64,000 nt of DNA, taken from the NCBI RefSeq assembly GCF_030651835.1, contig NZ_JAUSBX010000087.1, positions 62,001-126,000 on the forward strand, written 5' to 3'. Within the stretch, counting starts at the first letter, position 1; each line of letters begins with the position of its first letter. A program made the position numbers and the translations under genes. A model generated the notes under the pieces. It was given only the letters and a program-made list of their open reading frames with translations, did no database searches and was not told the DNA's origin. Source of the DNA: Methylicorpusculum sp. Lineage in GTDB: Bacteria > Pseudomonadota > Gammaproteobacteria > Methylococcales > Methylomonadaceae. Positions 54,749 to 64,000 of the stretch are shown one piece after another.

Positions 54749-55420
54749 ATGGCTAACTTATCTAAAGTAATCATTTGCACCCATGACCCCTTGCTCGCCA
54801 GCAGATGGGAGGCACAAGTTCAAACAAAATTTACCGTATGCCAAGTATCGGAATTAGAGAACCTGACTTCGTATTTAACACCTGATACTCAAACGGTTTT
54901 GATGATACATGGCGAGCCTTTCAAAAATAGCCTGAGAAGCCTGAATAATGTCTTCCAACCTCAACTTAAAATACTGATTCTTGGTCAGCATTGGCCGGAA
55001 AACTTGCAGATTGAAGCACTCATAAACGGTTGTTCCGGCTACTGTGATGTCAACTCAAACGAAACATTGCTTATCAAGGCCATTGATTGTTTATCGAAAG
55101 GTGACACCTGGATACCGCGTCATCTGGTCCCTCGAGTCATCTCGGAACTGACAAAATTCAAACAAAATCATCACTCAGCTGAGCTAACCAAAACAGTTGA
55201 TGCGAGCCATCCACTCAATGTGCTGACAGCACGAGAAATGGAGGTTGCACAATTGATTGCGAAAGGTGAAAACAATAAACGCATTGCGGCTATGCTCAAT
55301 ATCTCGGAAAGAACGGTCAAAGCCCACCTGACGTCTATTTTTAGTAAATTGAAAATTCTGGACAGACTGCACTTGGCTTTGTATATAAAAGAAGTTACCG
55401 ACAAACAATCTTCTAATTAA
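54749..55420 (+). CDS. LuxR-type transcription regulator with pseudo-receiver domain
   Basis: A 223-residue NarL-like regulator. The C-terminal helix-turn-helix is classical (LTAREMEVAQLIAKGENNKRIA, ISERTVKAHLTSIFSKL). The N-terminal domain has a receiver shape, but the phospho-acceptor position after strand 3 reads TVLMIHGEPF with no aspartate, and the strand 5 lysine is also missing. Control by phosphorylation is therefore unlikely, and ligand or protein binding is more probable. The gene stops inside the convergent spermidine synthase-like gene with a 4-base overlap. No partner kinase is nearby. Confidence 0.9.
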   Translation: MANLSKVIICTHDPLLASRWEAQVQTKFTVCQVSELENLTSYLTPDTQTVLMIHGEPFKNSLRSLNNVFQPQLKILILGQHWPENLQIEALINGCSGYCDVNSNETLLIKAIDCLSKGDTWIPRHLVPRVISELTKFKQNHHSAELTKTVDASHPLNVLTAREMEVAQLIAKGENNKRIAAMLNISERTVKAHLTSIFSKLKILDRLHLALYIKEVTDKQSSN

Positions 55421-57831
55421 TCCCCGCGTCCTGTTAAGGCCTCGTATTTTAACATTTCATCTTGAGCAGCATTTAAACGCCCTTCATACTTAAAAACTTC
55501 TGCGCTATGCCGATGCAAACCAGCCCTGGGGTAGCTTTTTAAATGTTCCGGTATCTGCGATAAATAGGCATCCTGCCCATTATTCAGTTTCTGCATAACG
55601 TCGATTAATTCGACTCCCACCAGCCAATGCTCCTTCCCGGACTTGATCAGGCGCTGACGGATGGGCGCTGCAAACTCAATAAGCGGATGATCGTCACTGT
55701 TGATAGCCACCTTTGACAGGTCGTTTTTAATACTAGACAAATCGCCGACGTAATAGTGCAGGAGGTGTTCTTTATCATGCTGAAAAAGTTGAGCCGAGCT
55801 TGATAACGATTGGGACGTTTTGTGCCCCAATAAGCCGATAACCGGCCTCAACGCCGAAAAATCAGCCCGCCATACCGTCACTTGTGGAAAGACAACCTGC
55901 AGGGTACGCGCAATCACTTCAAAGTCAGTACGGCTTAATTGATAGGCCGGTAACCATTGCATAAACAAGCCATTATCATCAAGGCGCCCGGCAACAGCCT
56001 GATAATGTTCAACGGCATATAAGCTGCCCGTTCCTGCTTCCCAGGGCACAAACAAATCGCTGATAATCACATCAAACTTTTTAGAAGTTGCCCTTAAAAA
56101 ATGCCGTCCATCTTCATTCAGAATTTGCACACGAGGATCGTAAAACAGATTTTGTGTATAGGGACCAAAAAAACTATCCGCTGCCTGGATAACACCGCTC
56201 AACAGTTCTGTCACAATCAGACTGCGTAGTGGATAATTTAAAGTACCGCCGGCGCTGATACCGGTTCCCAAGCCCAGCATATAAATATCGCGAGGTTGTT
56301 CATGCAGGTACAAAGGCATGTAGCCCAAAAACTGCTCCAAGGGCATCGAAGCAGTTCCGCCTAATGTGTAGTGATTATTAACCTTAAGCTTTAACTGTTC
56401 GCCCTGTTTCACCACCGCCACGGTTCCTGCGCTACTCTCCCAATAAGCCATCAGACTTTCATCTTCATTGATTGGATCGACACTGACCACAGGCAGTTTT
56501 GCTGTATCAAACACCGATACCGTCAACGCTATTGCCGCCAACGTGAATAACTGGACGAAATGATGTTCTATCTTCAGTCGCTGATACCAATAAAGCCCCA
56601 TCAGTAAATATACAACCGCACAAAAACGAATACTTGCCCATAAGCCCATTAAATCAAGCATGACAAACCCGGCCAATAAAGAACCGGCTATCGCCCCCAC
56701 TGTATTACTGCTGACCAGCCGCCCAATCAATTGACTGGATTGTTTCTCACCGCCGGCCATGCCCATCAGCAAAGGGAAAACAATGCCTACTATCAAAACC
56801 GGAGGACCCATCACCACCAGAGCCAGTTCAGCTACGCGCCAAACGTAGCCGCCCCAGCCAAAATCGGAACTGATGTATCTCAATTGATCGGTCCACATCA
56901 TAAATACAAATGGCGTAGCGCTGACCCATAGGCCTCCGGCGAGTAATGCAGACAACAGAGAAAAACCAGGATCGAACCTCGATTTCAACAACTGTCTTGC
57001 TATAAATCCGCCTAAGGCAAGACAAAAAAGAAAAACCATCAACACAATTGAAAATGTATAAACCGAATTCTGCAAAACTTGAGAAAACATCCGGCCCCAT
57101 AGAACCTGTAATCCCAGTAACAAAAAGCCGGATAGAAACGCAAATTGAGTGAATGTACTGAAGTGAAGCACTTCGTGAAGTGAATGTGTCTTTGCAGAGC
57201 CGGGCAGGTTAAAATGCCGATGTTTGGACAAGGCCAGAGCAATCAATCCTACGCCCACAGAAATCAGCATTGCCAGCGCATAACACCACCGATAGCCGAT
57301 CAACGGCGGCAAATAAAATCCGGCGAGTAAAACACCAACAACCGCGCCCAGCGTGTTGATGCCATACAAAAAAGCGACATGACTTTTAAAGCCGAAATCA
57401 GAGGCGATCACCGAAGTGATGACAGGTAAAGTGCCCCCCATAAAAAAGGCAGGAGGCGTCAGAATAAGTATTGCCAAAATAAACTTCAGGCCTAGAAATA
57501 ATGCGGCTGATTGTCCGCAACATTCAAATAGGATGGGATAAATCCAGGTGTAGATTTTTAACAGTACAAAATAGCCTAAGGCAAAGAACGCAATGCCCAA
57601 CTCCAAGCCGGCATAGGATTTTAGCGAACTGTGAAATTGACCGGCCCGTTGCCCCCAAAACTTTGCACCCAGGGCTAATCCCAAAAAAAATGCAGTCAGA
57701 GTTGCCGCCATCGCTTGGCTGGTATTGCCGAAAAGTAAACCCAGCTCTTTAAGCCATAAGACTTCATAAATCAGTGCAGCGGTTCCCGACAGAAAAAAAA
57801 GCAGCGTGAGTGCACTGTTCCTTAACATCAA
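55417..57831 (-). CDS. Multi-pass membrane protein with spermidine synthase-like domain
   Basis: An 804-residue fusion. The N-terminal part (about 1-440) has 12 or more hydrophobic segments like an MFS or SpeE-associated membrane module (FLSGTAALIYEVLWLKELG, a common start in this family). From about 480 a class I methyltransferase-like spermidine synthase domain follows, with MLGLGTGISAGGTLNYP and DVIISDLFVPWEAG. The C-terminal 80 residues are soluble and helical. Family members occur widely, but their product is rarely proven; polyamine synthesis is not assured because key active-site residues are hard to judge. It overlaps the convergent LuxR gene by 4 bases. Confidence 0.85.
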   Translation of the reverse strand: MMLRNSALTLLFFLSGTAALIYEVLWLKELGLLFGNTSQAMAATLTAFFLGLALGAKFWGQRAGQFHSSLKSYAGLELGIAFFALGYFVLLKIYTWIYPILFECCGQSAALFLGLKFILAILILTPPAFFMGGTLPVITSVIASDFGFKSHVAFLYGINTLGAVVGVLLAGFYLPPLIGYRWCYALAMLISVGVGLIALALSKHRHFNLPGSAKTHSLHEVLHFSTFTQFAFLSGFLLLGLQVLWGRMFSQVLQNSVYTFSIVLMVFLFCLALGGFIARQLLKSRFDPGFSLLSALLAGGLWVSATPFVFMMWTDQLRYISSDFGWGGYVWRVAELALVVMGPPVLIVGIVFPLLMGMAGGEKQSSQLIGRLVSSNTVGAIAGSLLAGFVMLDLMGLWASIRFCAVVYLLMGLYWYQRLKIEHHFVQLFTLAAIALTVSVFDTAKLPVVSVDPINEDESLMAYWESSAGTVAVVKQGEQLKLKVNNHYTLGGTASMPLEQFLGYMPLYLHEQPRDIYMLGLGTGISAGGTLNYPLRSLIVTELLSGVIQAADSFFGPYTQNLFYDPRVQILNEDGRHFLRATSKKFDVIISDLFVPWEAGTGSLYAVEHYQAVAGRLDDNGLFMQWLPAYQLSRTDFEVIARTLQVVFPQVTVWRADFSALRPVIGLLGHKTSQSLSSSAQLFQHDKEHLLHYYVGDLSSIKNDLSKVAINSDDHPLIEFAAPIRQRLIKSGKEHWLVGVELIDVMQKLNNGQDAYLSQIPEHLKSYPRAGLHRHSAEVFKYEGRLNAAQDEMLKYEALTGRGD

Positions 57832-57880
57832 GAACTCACCACGAATAGCCTAATCGCATTGAATAATTGAATTTTATGAT

Positions 57881-58954
57881 CTAAACCGGCAAGGACTCAA
57901 ATGAATCCAGCTCTTCCATCGCAATAACACTTCGCCGGATCAGCTCAAGATTGATCGCTTTATCCATCATCCCGCCGACCGCTAAGGTTACGACCATGGC
58001 TTCGAAAGGATAGACCAGATGAGCCCGGTAGCGATTGAGTAATTGATTAAAATTCATCGAAATACCGCCTTGTTCTTGAAGGACCTGATAATAACAAAAC
58101 AACAGTGACGCTTCATGGCGACGTCTAATCTTGGGCTCCAGAGCGGTCGCGAGAAAATAGGCAATATCACTGACCCCCTCGCCTATTCGAACTAATTGCC
58201 AATCTAAAAAACCGGGAAAAGTTTGGTGCCAAAATAAATTACCGGGATGGCAGTCATGATGAATGAGAGTTTGAGGCCCTTGATTAAGAAACTTCATGAT
58301 TTTACGCCGGTTTTTAGCGTAGTTAAGCGCCAAAGGATGGCAATGGGGAGGCACAACATCAGCTGCCAACCTTAAACCACGCTTCATTAAAGGCACTGCC
58401 AGCGCAGAGCCAAGCCAGTCCTCCAATCGTCTTACCGAACCGGCCAGCCATCGGTAACCATGAGGATTAACATTGATTTTATTGTGAAAATGTGCATGAA
58501 AATGAGCCAGTTGTTTAACCACTAATTCGGCTTGTTCAGGGCTTAAAGTATCTTCGGGATTCCCTGGAATAGATCCGGCTTCAGTCACATCCGTTAAAAC
58601 CAGAGTTGCACCTTTACCGGGTTTACTCTGTCCGGCCAAAACACAGGGACGATTAACCGGTAGCGTATGAGCAATTTCTTTGTAAAAGCGGACTTCTGTT
58701 TGTAATAACTGGGGTAACGCTGTAATGAGTCGTGCTCGCCAATTTAAAGAAGGAAACTTAACAAACCAAAGCCTCGGAAAAGATTCAGGGCCATTATGAT
58801 CCACAGCAACTCGCATGCGAGTGGTGGTCCCTGTTTCTACCGAAACAACCTTAACGTCATTCACCTCTCTGTTTTGATGATGCTTGTTAAGTATCGTTTG
58901 AGCCCAAGCAACGGTTAAATCGCTGGGATTACGAAGAATGATATCTTTTTCCAT
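57881..58954 (-). CDS. Aminoglycoside phosphotransferase/ecdysteroid kinase-like protein
   Basis: A 357-residue kinase-fold protein. The catalytic loop is IHHDCHPGNLFW (HxDxxxxN) and the metal-binding motif FLDWQ follows, so it should be active. The N-lobe lysine is likely in LWFVKFPSLNW. It resembles the EcKinase/DUF1679 group more than true aminoglycoside kinases, and the substrate could be a small alcohol or amine. It is encoded 49 bases upstream of the spermidine synthase-like gene on the same strand. Confidence 0.85.
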   Translation of the reverse strand: MEKDIILRNPSDLTVAWAQTILNKHHQNREVNDVKVVSVETGTTTRMRVAVDHNGPESFPRLWFVKFPSLNWRARLITALPQLLQTEVRFYKEIAHTLPVNRPCVLAGQSKPGKGATLVLTDVTEAGSIPGNPEDTLSPEQAELVVKQLAHFHAHFHNKINVNPHGYRWLAGSVRRLEDWLGSALAVPLMKRGLRLAADVVPPHCHPLALNYAKNRRKIMKFLNQGPQTLIHHDCHPGNLFWHQTFPGFLDWQLVRIGEGVSDIAYFLATALEPKIRRRHEASLLFCYYQVLQEQGGISMNFNQLLNRYRAHLVYPFEAMVVTLAVGGMMDKAINLELIRRSVIAMEELDSFESLPV

Positions 58955-59095
58955 GATGATTAATTATTTTTCTTATTGACGAAATGTATTTGGGGGTAAA
59001 ACGTTGTAACTTGATTTCAAGAATAAAAAGTATATTTGAATAGCATTATTTTTCTGAAAACCAGAAAAAAACTTGGATGTTTCGTGATGCTATTC

Positions 59096-59124
59096 AAAAA
59101 AACAAAGGGATGTTGGCATCCTTT
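59096..59124 (-). terminator. Intrinsic terminator downstream of def
   Basis: On the minus strand AAAGGATG-CCAA-CATCCCTTT forms a stem with one bulged base, followed by GTTTTTTT. It lies about 40 bases after the def stop and should end the ppk-def transcript. Confidence 0.75.
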
Positions 59125-59163
59125 AGGCAAAATGCTTGTAAGGAATTGCGTTTAGAATAAAAG

Positions 59164-59697
59164 CTAAGCCATCAGCTTGAGGTACTCCTGTTCGCTATAA
59201 ATATCGCGATTGTTCTCAACACGGTCAAGATAGACCGTCCCGTTCAAATGATCATATTCATGTTGAAAAACGCGCGCAACAAAATGGTCCAGGTTCATTA
59301 TTTTCCGGCAACCCTGATCATCAAGAAAGCGAACGGTTAAACTCAAATGGCGAGGTACTTGGGCCCGAATACCGGGGATGCTTAAACACCCTTCCCAACC
59401 TTTTTCCATTTCATCAGAGCAATCAGTGACTTCCGGATTGATCATGACTGTGGGCTCCATATCCGGCGCATTTGGATAGCGTGGTGTTGGCCGCGAAGCT
59501 ATTATAACCACTCTCAACGGCTCGCCGATTTGCGGTGCAGCAAGTCCCACCCCCTGTGTGGAAGCCAGGGTACAGAGCATCTGATCAATCAATCTTTTAA
59601 CATTGGGATCGGAGACATTGTCCACAGGTGCTGCAATTTCGCGCAACACCGGCGCACCCAATTGAACAATCTCTCTGATCTGGACTGCGGTTTTCAT
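59164..59697 (-). CDS. def: Peptide deformylase
   Basis: A 177-residue PDF that removes the formyl group from nascent peptides. The three family motifs are present: GVGLAAPQIG, EGCLSIPG with the metal cysteine, and QHEYDHLNG with the HExxH metal site. It lies 13 bases after ppk. The usual neighbour fmt is missing, so this may be an extra copy. A terminator lies downstream. Confidence 0.96.
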   Translation of the reverse strand: MKTAVQIREIVQLGAPVLREIAAPVDNVSDPNVKRLIDQMLCTLASTQGVGLAAPQIGEPLRVVIIASRPTPRYPNAPDMEPTVMINPEVTDCSDEMEKGWEGCLSIPGIRAQVPRHLSLTVRFLDDQGCRKIMNLDHFVARVFQHEYDHLNGTVYLDRVENNRDIYSEQEYLKLMA

Positions 59698-59710
59698 TCT
59701 TTATCCCTCG

Positions 59711-61807
59711 TTAATGTTGCAAGGTATGCAAAAGTTCACTTTGTGCCCGAACTTCTTCTTGACCATCACCGGGGGCCAATTGGACATAATGCCCATCCGA
59801 TTGGAGTTGCCAGGCTTGGGAATTATCGCTTAAATAAAGTGCCAAATCGTTACGAATACGCTGATGCAGTTTTTTATTTTCAATTGGGAAACAAGCTTCA
59901 ACCCGGCGGAACATGTTGCGATTCATAATATCGGCACTGGATACGAAAATTTCCTGATTGCCGTCATTTTCAAACGCGTAAACCCGGGCATGCTCCAGAA
60001 ACCGGCCGATAATCGAACGAACCTCAATATTATCCGAGACACCGGGTATGCCCGGACGCAGGCAACAAATACCACGAACGATCAATTGCACTTTGACACC
60101 GGCTTGAGAGGCGCGATAGAGCGCCTTGATCAGTTGCTCTTCTACGACGGCATTAACCTTAATGATGATGCCGCTTGCCTTGCCTTTATTGGCATGATGA
60201 ATTTCCCGTTCAATTTTTTCCATCAAGCCACTGTGCAGCGTAAAAGGCGACTGCAATAGTTTATTGAGTTTAGTGACTTTACCCAAACTGGTTAATTGCG
60301 CAAAGATGCGTCTGACATCTTCACCCAACTCTTTATCGCAGGAAAACAAACCGTAATCGGTATAAAGCAACGCGGTTTTAGGATGGTAATTGCCGCTGCC
60401 CAAATGGACATAATTACGCAGTTTTTTTCCTTCCTTTCTCAGTACCAAACACATTTTTGCATGTGTTTTGTAACCCACCACACCATAAACAACATGAACG
60501 GCGGCTTCCTGAAGCTTTGAAGCCAAATTGATATTGGCTTTTTCATCAAACCGGGCCATTAGTTCAATAACCACCGTCACTTCTTTTCCAGCTCTGGCCG
60601 CCTTTACCAACGCACCGACGATCGGCGAATCAACTCCGGTACGGTATAGCGTTTGTTTGATCGCCAACACATCTGGGTCAGTGGCTGCCTGCCTGATAAA
60701 TTCGACTACCGGTAAAAAGGATTCAAACGGATGGTGAAGTAAAATGTCATTTTTATCAATCGCACTGAATATTTCTTTGTTTCTGGCCAATTGCGGCGGA
60801 ACAGACGGTTTGAATGGCGTAAATTTAAGCTCCGGCCTTTCGACAAGATCGATAATTTCACGCAAGCGGTTAAGATTTACCGGACCATCGACCAGATACA
60901 AGCGATCGCGAGTCAGCTCGAATCGAGCCATCAGAAAATTAACAGTTTCCTCAGGACAATTGGCATCAATTTCAAGCCTCACTTCATCGCCGTAATTGCG
61001 CATGGCCAGTTCACCTTCAACGGCCAATAACAGATCATCGATGGCGTCATCGTCCACAAAAAAATCACTGTTACGCGTCACTCTGAATTGGTAACACCCT
61101 TTGACATTCATGCCATTGAACAAATGCTCGACAAACGCATGAATAATCGACGACAAAAAAACGAATTCGTGCTGTCCGCTGTCCGTTTCCGGAGGAAACT
61201 GAATTATGCGCGGCAACGCTCGGGGTGCCTGCAGAATTGCCCTGCCGCTGTTTCTACCGAAGGCATCTTTCCCGGTTAATGAAATAATAAAATTTAAACT
61301 TTTATTCAAAATGCGCGGAAAAGGATGCGCCGAGTCCAGACCGACCGGAGTCAAAATAGGCAATAATTCTTCATTAAAATAATTTTCCAGCCACTTGTGC
61401 TGTTTGGACGTCCAATCCTTGCGGCGGATAAAACGAATATTTTCATCTTTTAGTGCAGGAATCAGAATTTCGTTGAGCACACGGTATTGCTCGTCAACCA
61501 GTTGATGGGCTTTTACCGATATACGATCCAACTGCTCATGCGGTGTCACGCCGTCCAACCCGATAGCCTTAGGATTCATACCGGTCATTTCCAGCAAGCT
61601 AGCGACCCGTACTTCAAAAAATTCATCCAGATTCGAACAGGAAATACACAAGTAATTTAAGCGCTCAAGCAAGGGAACCCGTTCATCTTTTGCCTGCGCT
61701 AATACCCGGACATTGAATTCAAGCAGACTCGATTCGCGGTTGATGTACAACTCATACGCATCAAGATTGACAGGGGTCTGAGTCTCGCTAACTTTTTCGT
61801 GTTCCAT
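59711..61807 (-). CDS. ppk: Polyphosphate kinase 1
   Basis: A 698-residue PPK1 that makes polyphosphate from ATP. The catalytic histidines are seen in GYKTHAKMCLV and in FLEHARVYAFEN, within phospholipase D-like folds. The N-terminal domain starts at YINRESSLLEFNVRVLAQA. The size is typical. def is 13 bases downstream, and a methyltransferase gene lies 23 bases upstream on the same strand. Confidence 0.97.
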   Translation of the reverse strand: MEHEKVSETQTPVNLDAYELYINRESSLLEFNVRVLAQAKDERVPLLERLNYLCISCSNLDEFFEVRVASLLEMTGMNPKAIGLDGVTPHEQLDRISVKAHQLVDEQYRVLNEILIPALKDENIRFIRRKDWTSKQHKWLENYFNEELLPILTPVGLDSAHPFPRILNKSLNFIISLTGKDAFGRNSGRAILQAPRALPRIIQFPPETDSGQHEFVFLSSIIHAFVEHLFNGMNVKGCYQFRVTRNSDFFVDDDAIDDLLLAVEGELAMRNYGDEVRLEIDANCPEETVNFLMARFELTRDRLYLVDGPVNLNRLREIIDLVERPELKFTPFKPSVPPQLARNKEIFSAIDKNDILLHHPFESFLPVVEFIRQAATDPDVLAIKQTLYRTGVDSPIVGALVKAARAGKEVTVVIELMARFDEKANINLASKLQEAAVHVVYGVVGYKTHAKMCLVLRKEGKKLRNYVHLGSGNYHPKTALLYTDYGLFSCDKELGEDVRRIFAQLTSLGKVTKLNKLLQSPFTLHSGLMEKIEREIHHANKGKASGIIIKVNAVVEEQLIKALYRASQAGVKVQLIVRGICCLRPGIPGVSDNIEVRSIIGRFLEHARVYAFENDGNQEIFVSSADIMNRNMFRRVEACFPIENKKLHQRIRNDLALYLSDNSQAWQLQSDGHYVQLAPGDGQEEVRAQSELLHTLQH

Positions 61808-61830
61808 TTTTTTTCTCTTTATGCAAACGG

Positions 61831-62490
61831 TCAGGCAACAAGGCCGGAAATAAACACATGTCGATCGCTGACGAGCTCGATATTTAAATTCAATCGCGCT
61901 TGTTTCAGTTGTTCTTCTATTTCTTCAAGGGTAAATGCGGCCAATAAAGAATGATAAAAATCATGTTTCAGAATAGCAGGTTCGTCCGCAGAATAGTGTT
62001 CAACTAATTCAGATGCCGCCATTTGACTGGCTGGTCTGACCAGATCCATGACGGCCACCTGCGTTCCGGGCCGAGAGTAATCTTTAATGACACGCCAAAG
62101 CGCTTGAGGTTCCGGCAAATGATGTAAAAGACTGTTACTAAATATTAGATCGTAATACGGACAAGGCAGTGAAACCCGGGGCAATTTTGCCTGAATAAAT
62201 TCAATACGGCTTAATACTTCGGCAGGTAAATGATGCGCTGCAAAGCTCAGCATTGGAAGCGACCCATCAACCGCATGCAGACTCGCATGTTGAAAGGCTT
62301 TTACGAAACGGACGGCAATATCGCCGGGACCACAGCCTAAATCCAGCGCCATTCCGCAAAATGATTCAGCTGAAACCCGTTGTTGCAACAGTTCGATAAA
62401 CCGATTGTGAGGGATCGAAAAGTCGGCCAATGCATAAGCTTCCACTTGCGCTGGATCCAGCATCAATTCCGGTTCAGTTTGTCGTAGCAT
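61831..62490 (-). CDS. Class I SAM-dependent methyltransferase
   Basis: The track ORF opens at 62538, but family similarity begins with LRQTEPELMLDPAQVEAYALADFS, so the ATG at 62490 is preferred (219 residues), overlapping the upstream gene by about 17 bases. Motif I is ALDLGCGPGDIAVR, and the loop SNSLLHHLPEP is typical of Methyltransf_25. A small molecule or protein could be the substrate; none is indicated. It is translationally coupled to the D-cysteine desulfhydrase-like gene. Confidence 0.88.
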   Translation of the reverse strand: MLRQTEPELMLDPAQVEAYALADFSIPHNRFIELLQQRVSAESFCGMALDLGCGPGDIAVRFVKAFQHASLHAVDGSLPMLSFAAHHLPAEVLSRIEFIQAKLPRVSLPCPYYDLIFSNSLLHHLPEPQALWRVIKDYSRPGTQVAVMDLVRPASQMAASELVEHYSADEPAILKHDFYHSLLAAFTLEEIEEQLKQARLNLNIELVSDRHVFISGLVA

Positions 62491-63388
62491 CAACTGTAAA
62501 TCCTCTGTTCCCTTGTATTCCGCCGGTATGAATGGCAATAATTATTTGACCGGGAGGAATGTTACGCTTTTTTATCAAATCATAAAGACCAAATAGCATT
62601 TTCGCCGTGTAAACCCGATCCAGCTCAATGCCATTTGTTTTAGTAAAAGCCGACATAAAATCAGTCAGCTCCTGCGTCGTTTTAGCAAAACCACCAAAAT
62701 GGTAATCAGTGTTGACACGCCAATTCGAGCGTGGGACTGACAGCCGCTTTGTAACATCATTAACTAAAAAATGACCGCCCTTCAAGGCTGAAAAGCCTAG
62801 GATTTGAGACGTCAAGGGTGCCGATTCAATTACCCCTGCCAACGTTGTTCCGGTTCCGCAGGGCACACAAATCATGTCATAGGCCTGATCAATTTCGGCA
62901 ACCGATTCAGCCACCCCTTGCAACGCCCATTTTAAAGCCCCGCCCTCAGGCAACCAATATTCACCTTGTTTCAAGCCAGGTAACGCATTCCATTCAGCAT
63001 AATTCCTAAGCTCTCGGTAATCTGACCTTGATATGAAGGTCAGTTTCATACCCCAGTCCGTCAGATCGTCCAGCGTAGGATTGGCATGAGGCTCCCCTCT
63101 TATGAAACCTTCGGTTGCCAAACCCAATTTTTTTCCAACATACGCCAAAGCATGAAGATGATTGGAAAAAGGACCGCCCATACTGATGATTTTTTGAACG
63201 TCTAAAGAAAGCGCATGATTCAGAATATATTTGAGCTTACGCCATTTATTACCGGAAATAACTGAATGCAGTAAATCGTCACGCTTTAAAAACAACTGGA
63301 TGTCATGAGCAGCCAGAAAAGGATCATTAACTTGAGTCAAAACTGAACGGTTAAAACTACTTTCTAATTCCAGTAACTGCTTGTGCAT
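62474..63388 (-). CDS. PLP-dependent ACC deaminase/D-cysteine desulfhydrase family enzyme
   Basis: A 304-residue fold-type II PLP enzyme. The PLP lysine is in SGNKWRKLKYIL, SMGGPFSNHLHAL holds the asparagine and serine positions of the family, and VPCGTGTTLAGV binds the cofactor phosphate. It cleaves D-cysteine to pyruvate, sulphide and ammonia, or ACC in some members; which one is not clear. It is the first gene of a run that reads methyltransferase, ppk, def. Confidence 0.88.
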   Translation of the reverse strand: MHKQLLELESSFNRSVLTQVNDPFLAAHDIQLFLKRDDLLHSVISGNKWRKLKYILNHALSLDVQKIISMGGPFSNHLHALAYVGKKLGLATEGFIRGEPHANPTLDDLTDWGMKLTFISRSDYRELRNYAEWNALPGLKQGEYWLPEGGALKWALQGVAESVAEIDQAYDMICVPCGTGTTLAGVIESAPLTSQILGFSALKGGHFLVNDVTKRLSVPRSNWRVNTDYHFGGFAKTTQELTDFMSAFTKTNGIELDRVYTAKMLFGLYDLIKKRNIPPGQIIIAIHTGGIQGNRGFTVDATTN

Positions 63389-63635
63389 GTTAAAGCTGCT
63401 TGATCCTAAAAACCGAAATGAACAAAAACATAAATCTGTAAGGCATGTGTTCTTTGAGCCAAGCCATGATTTTACCCTCTATGGAATAACTGCGTAGTTT
63501 GGATTGTTTGCTTTTTAAATCCGGCAATTACCGGCATGACATTGAATATTGGCTAACTATCGCCAAGAATAACATCCTCTTTACAAAAGGGAGATTGACG
63601 GCAATCCCGTTAAAAGTTAAGCGTATTTTATAGGA

Positions 63636-64000
63636 TCAAGCCACCATTTGCCGGAGACTCTGCTGCATAGCGGCTTTAAATGCAGGATCGTTGGTTCGCC
63701 GTTTATACAACTCTAGTCCATTGCGTTGACTCTTAAGCATCACGTCTTCAAATTTCTTCTCAAAAGCCAATATCCGGGTATGAACATCGGGGTTCTTTTG
63801 GTATTTTTCCGGGAAATCAGGATGCGCTTTAATGCCGTCTGCAATAGTGATGAACTTGATACGCTGCTCTTCCGGCGTTGCCCCCCAATCCTGGAACCAG
63901 CGTTCGTTAAAACTGAGGATGATCTCATTCAATGGGGCATGCTCCTCGTTGCCGCCATACGCACTACACGGATTGGGGTTTTGCGGCTCCAGTTCAGTTT
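63636..64000 (-). CDS. hsdR: Type I restriction enzyme HsdR, C-terminal part (cut by window edge)
   Basis: The track reports 98 residues from a TTG at 63932, but the frame stays open to the end of the window (at least 121 codons), so this is the tail of a longer protein. It matches the C-terminal helical domain of HsdR in pattern: a LxEII-xFNE segment (LNEIILSFNERW), an alpha-helical middle, and a final FxxxMxxSLRxMV-type helix (AFKAAMQQSLRQMV). The nuclease and helicase domains lie beyond the window. HsdR translocates and cuts DNA lacking the HsdM modification. hsdM and hsdS are expected in the unseen DNA to the right. Confidence 0.75.
   Translation of the reverse strand, partial: TELEPQNPNPCSAYGGNEEHAPLNEIILSFNERWFQDWGATPEEQRIKFITIADGIKAHPDFPEKYQKNPDVHTRILAFEKKFEDVMLKSQRNGLELYKRRTNDPAFKAAMQQSLRQMVA

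Overview
The window looks like a chromosomal segment of a gammaproteobacterium with a polar-flagellum style regulon. The order fleQ - fleS - fleR - fliEFGHIJK, a sigma54-type pilA promoter, hflD, and a YajR-like transporter beside ssb all fit. Gene style and the many small palindromic repeats recall methanotrophs of the Methylococcales, but no methane-oxidation gene lies here, so that lineage is inference. No rRNA, tRNA, CRISPR array or intact insertion sequence was found.

Layout. 1-8.25 kb (minus): a chemosensory operon reading mcp - triple cheW - cheB - HEAT-repeat gene - cheR - cheY - cheA, with cheA cut by the left edge. It has a cytoplasmic receptor with two signalling tips in one chain, three CheW domains in one chain, and a HEAT-repeat protein. 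8.25-11.1 kb: repeat-rich DNA around a di-haem cytochrome c peroxidase lipoprotein. 11.1-16.5 kb (plus): pilA, a GT-C/TPR membrane protein, a polyprenyl-phosphate type GT2, a GT4 and a methyltransferase, a possible pilin or surface glycosylation cassette. 16.7-18.7 kb: ssb and a YajR-like MFS transporter. 18.9-23 kb: a membrane GGDEF-EAL protein degenerate in both domains, next to an outer-membrane beta-barrel gene. 23.6-26.8 kb: a small lipoprotein and copA/copZ copper efflux. 27-33.2 kb (plus): an EAL-HDOD protein, rhodanese, hflD, a Gld-type ABC exporter and mutM. 33.2-35.5 kb (minus): proA-nadD-rsfS. 35.6-38 kb: a repeat element, a DUF3465 protein and a UbiB-family kinase. 38-49.6 kb (minus): the flagellar regulators and basal-body/export genes. 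50-52.7 kb: a CNNM/CorC protein, a tandem-FHA protein and a PilZ protein. 52.7-63.4 kb: radA, a pseudo-receiver LuxR regulator, a spermidine-synthase-like membrane protein, a kinase-like phosphotransferase, def, ppk, a methyltransferase and a D-cysteine desulfhydrase family enzyme. The right edge holds the C-terminus of a type I restriction HsdR subunit.

Common themes are surface motility and its control: chemosensory array, type IV pilus, flagellum, and several c-di-GMP related proteins (degenerate GGDEF-EAL, EAL-HDOD, PilZ, FleQ). The most unusual unit is the chemosensory operon. The GT-C cassette behind pilA and the dead GGDEF-EAL/porin pair come next. A 150-160 bp imperfect palindromic element occurs twice, with a decayed third relative, and several other REP-like hairpins lie between genes.
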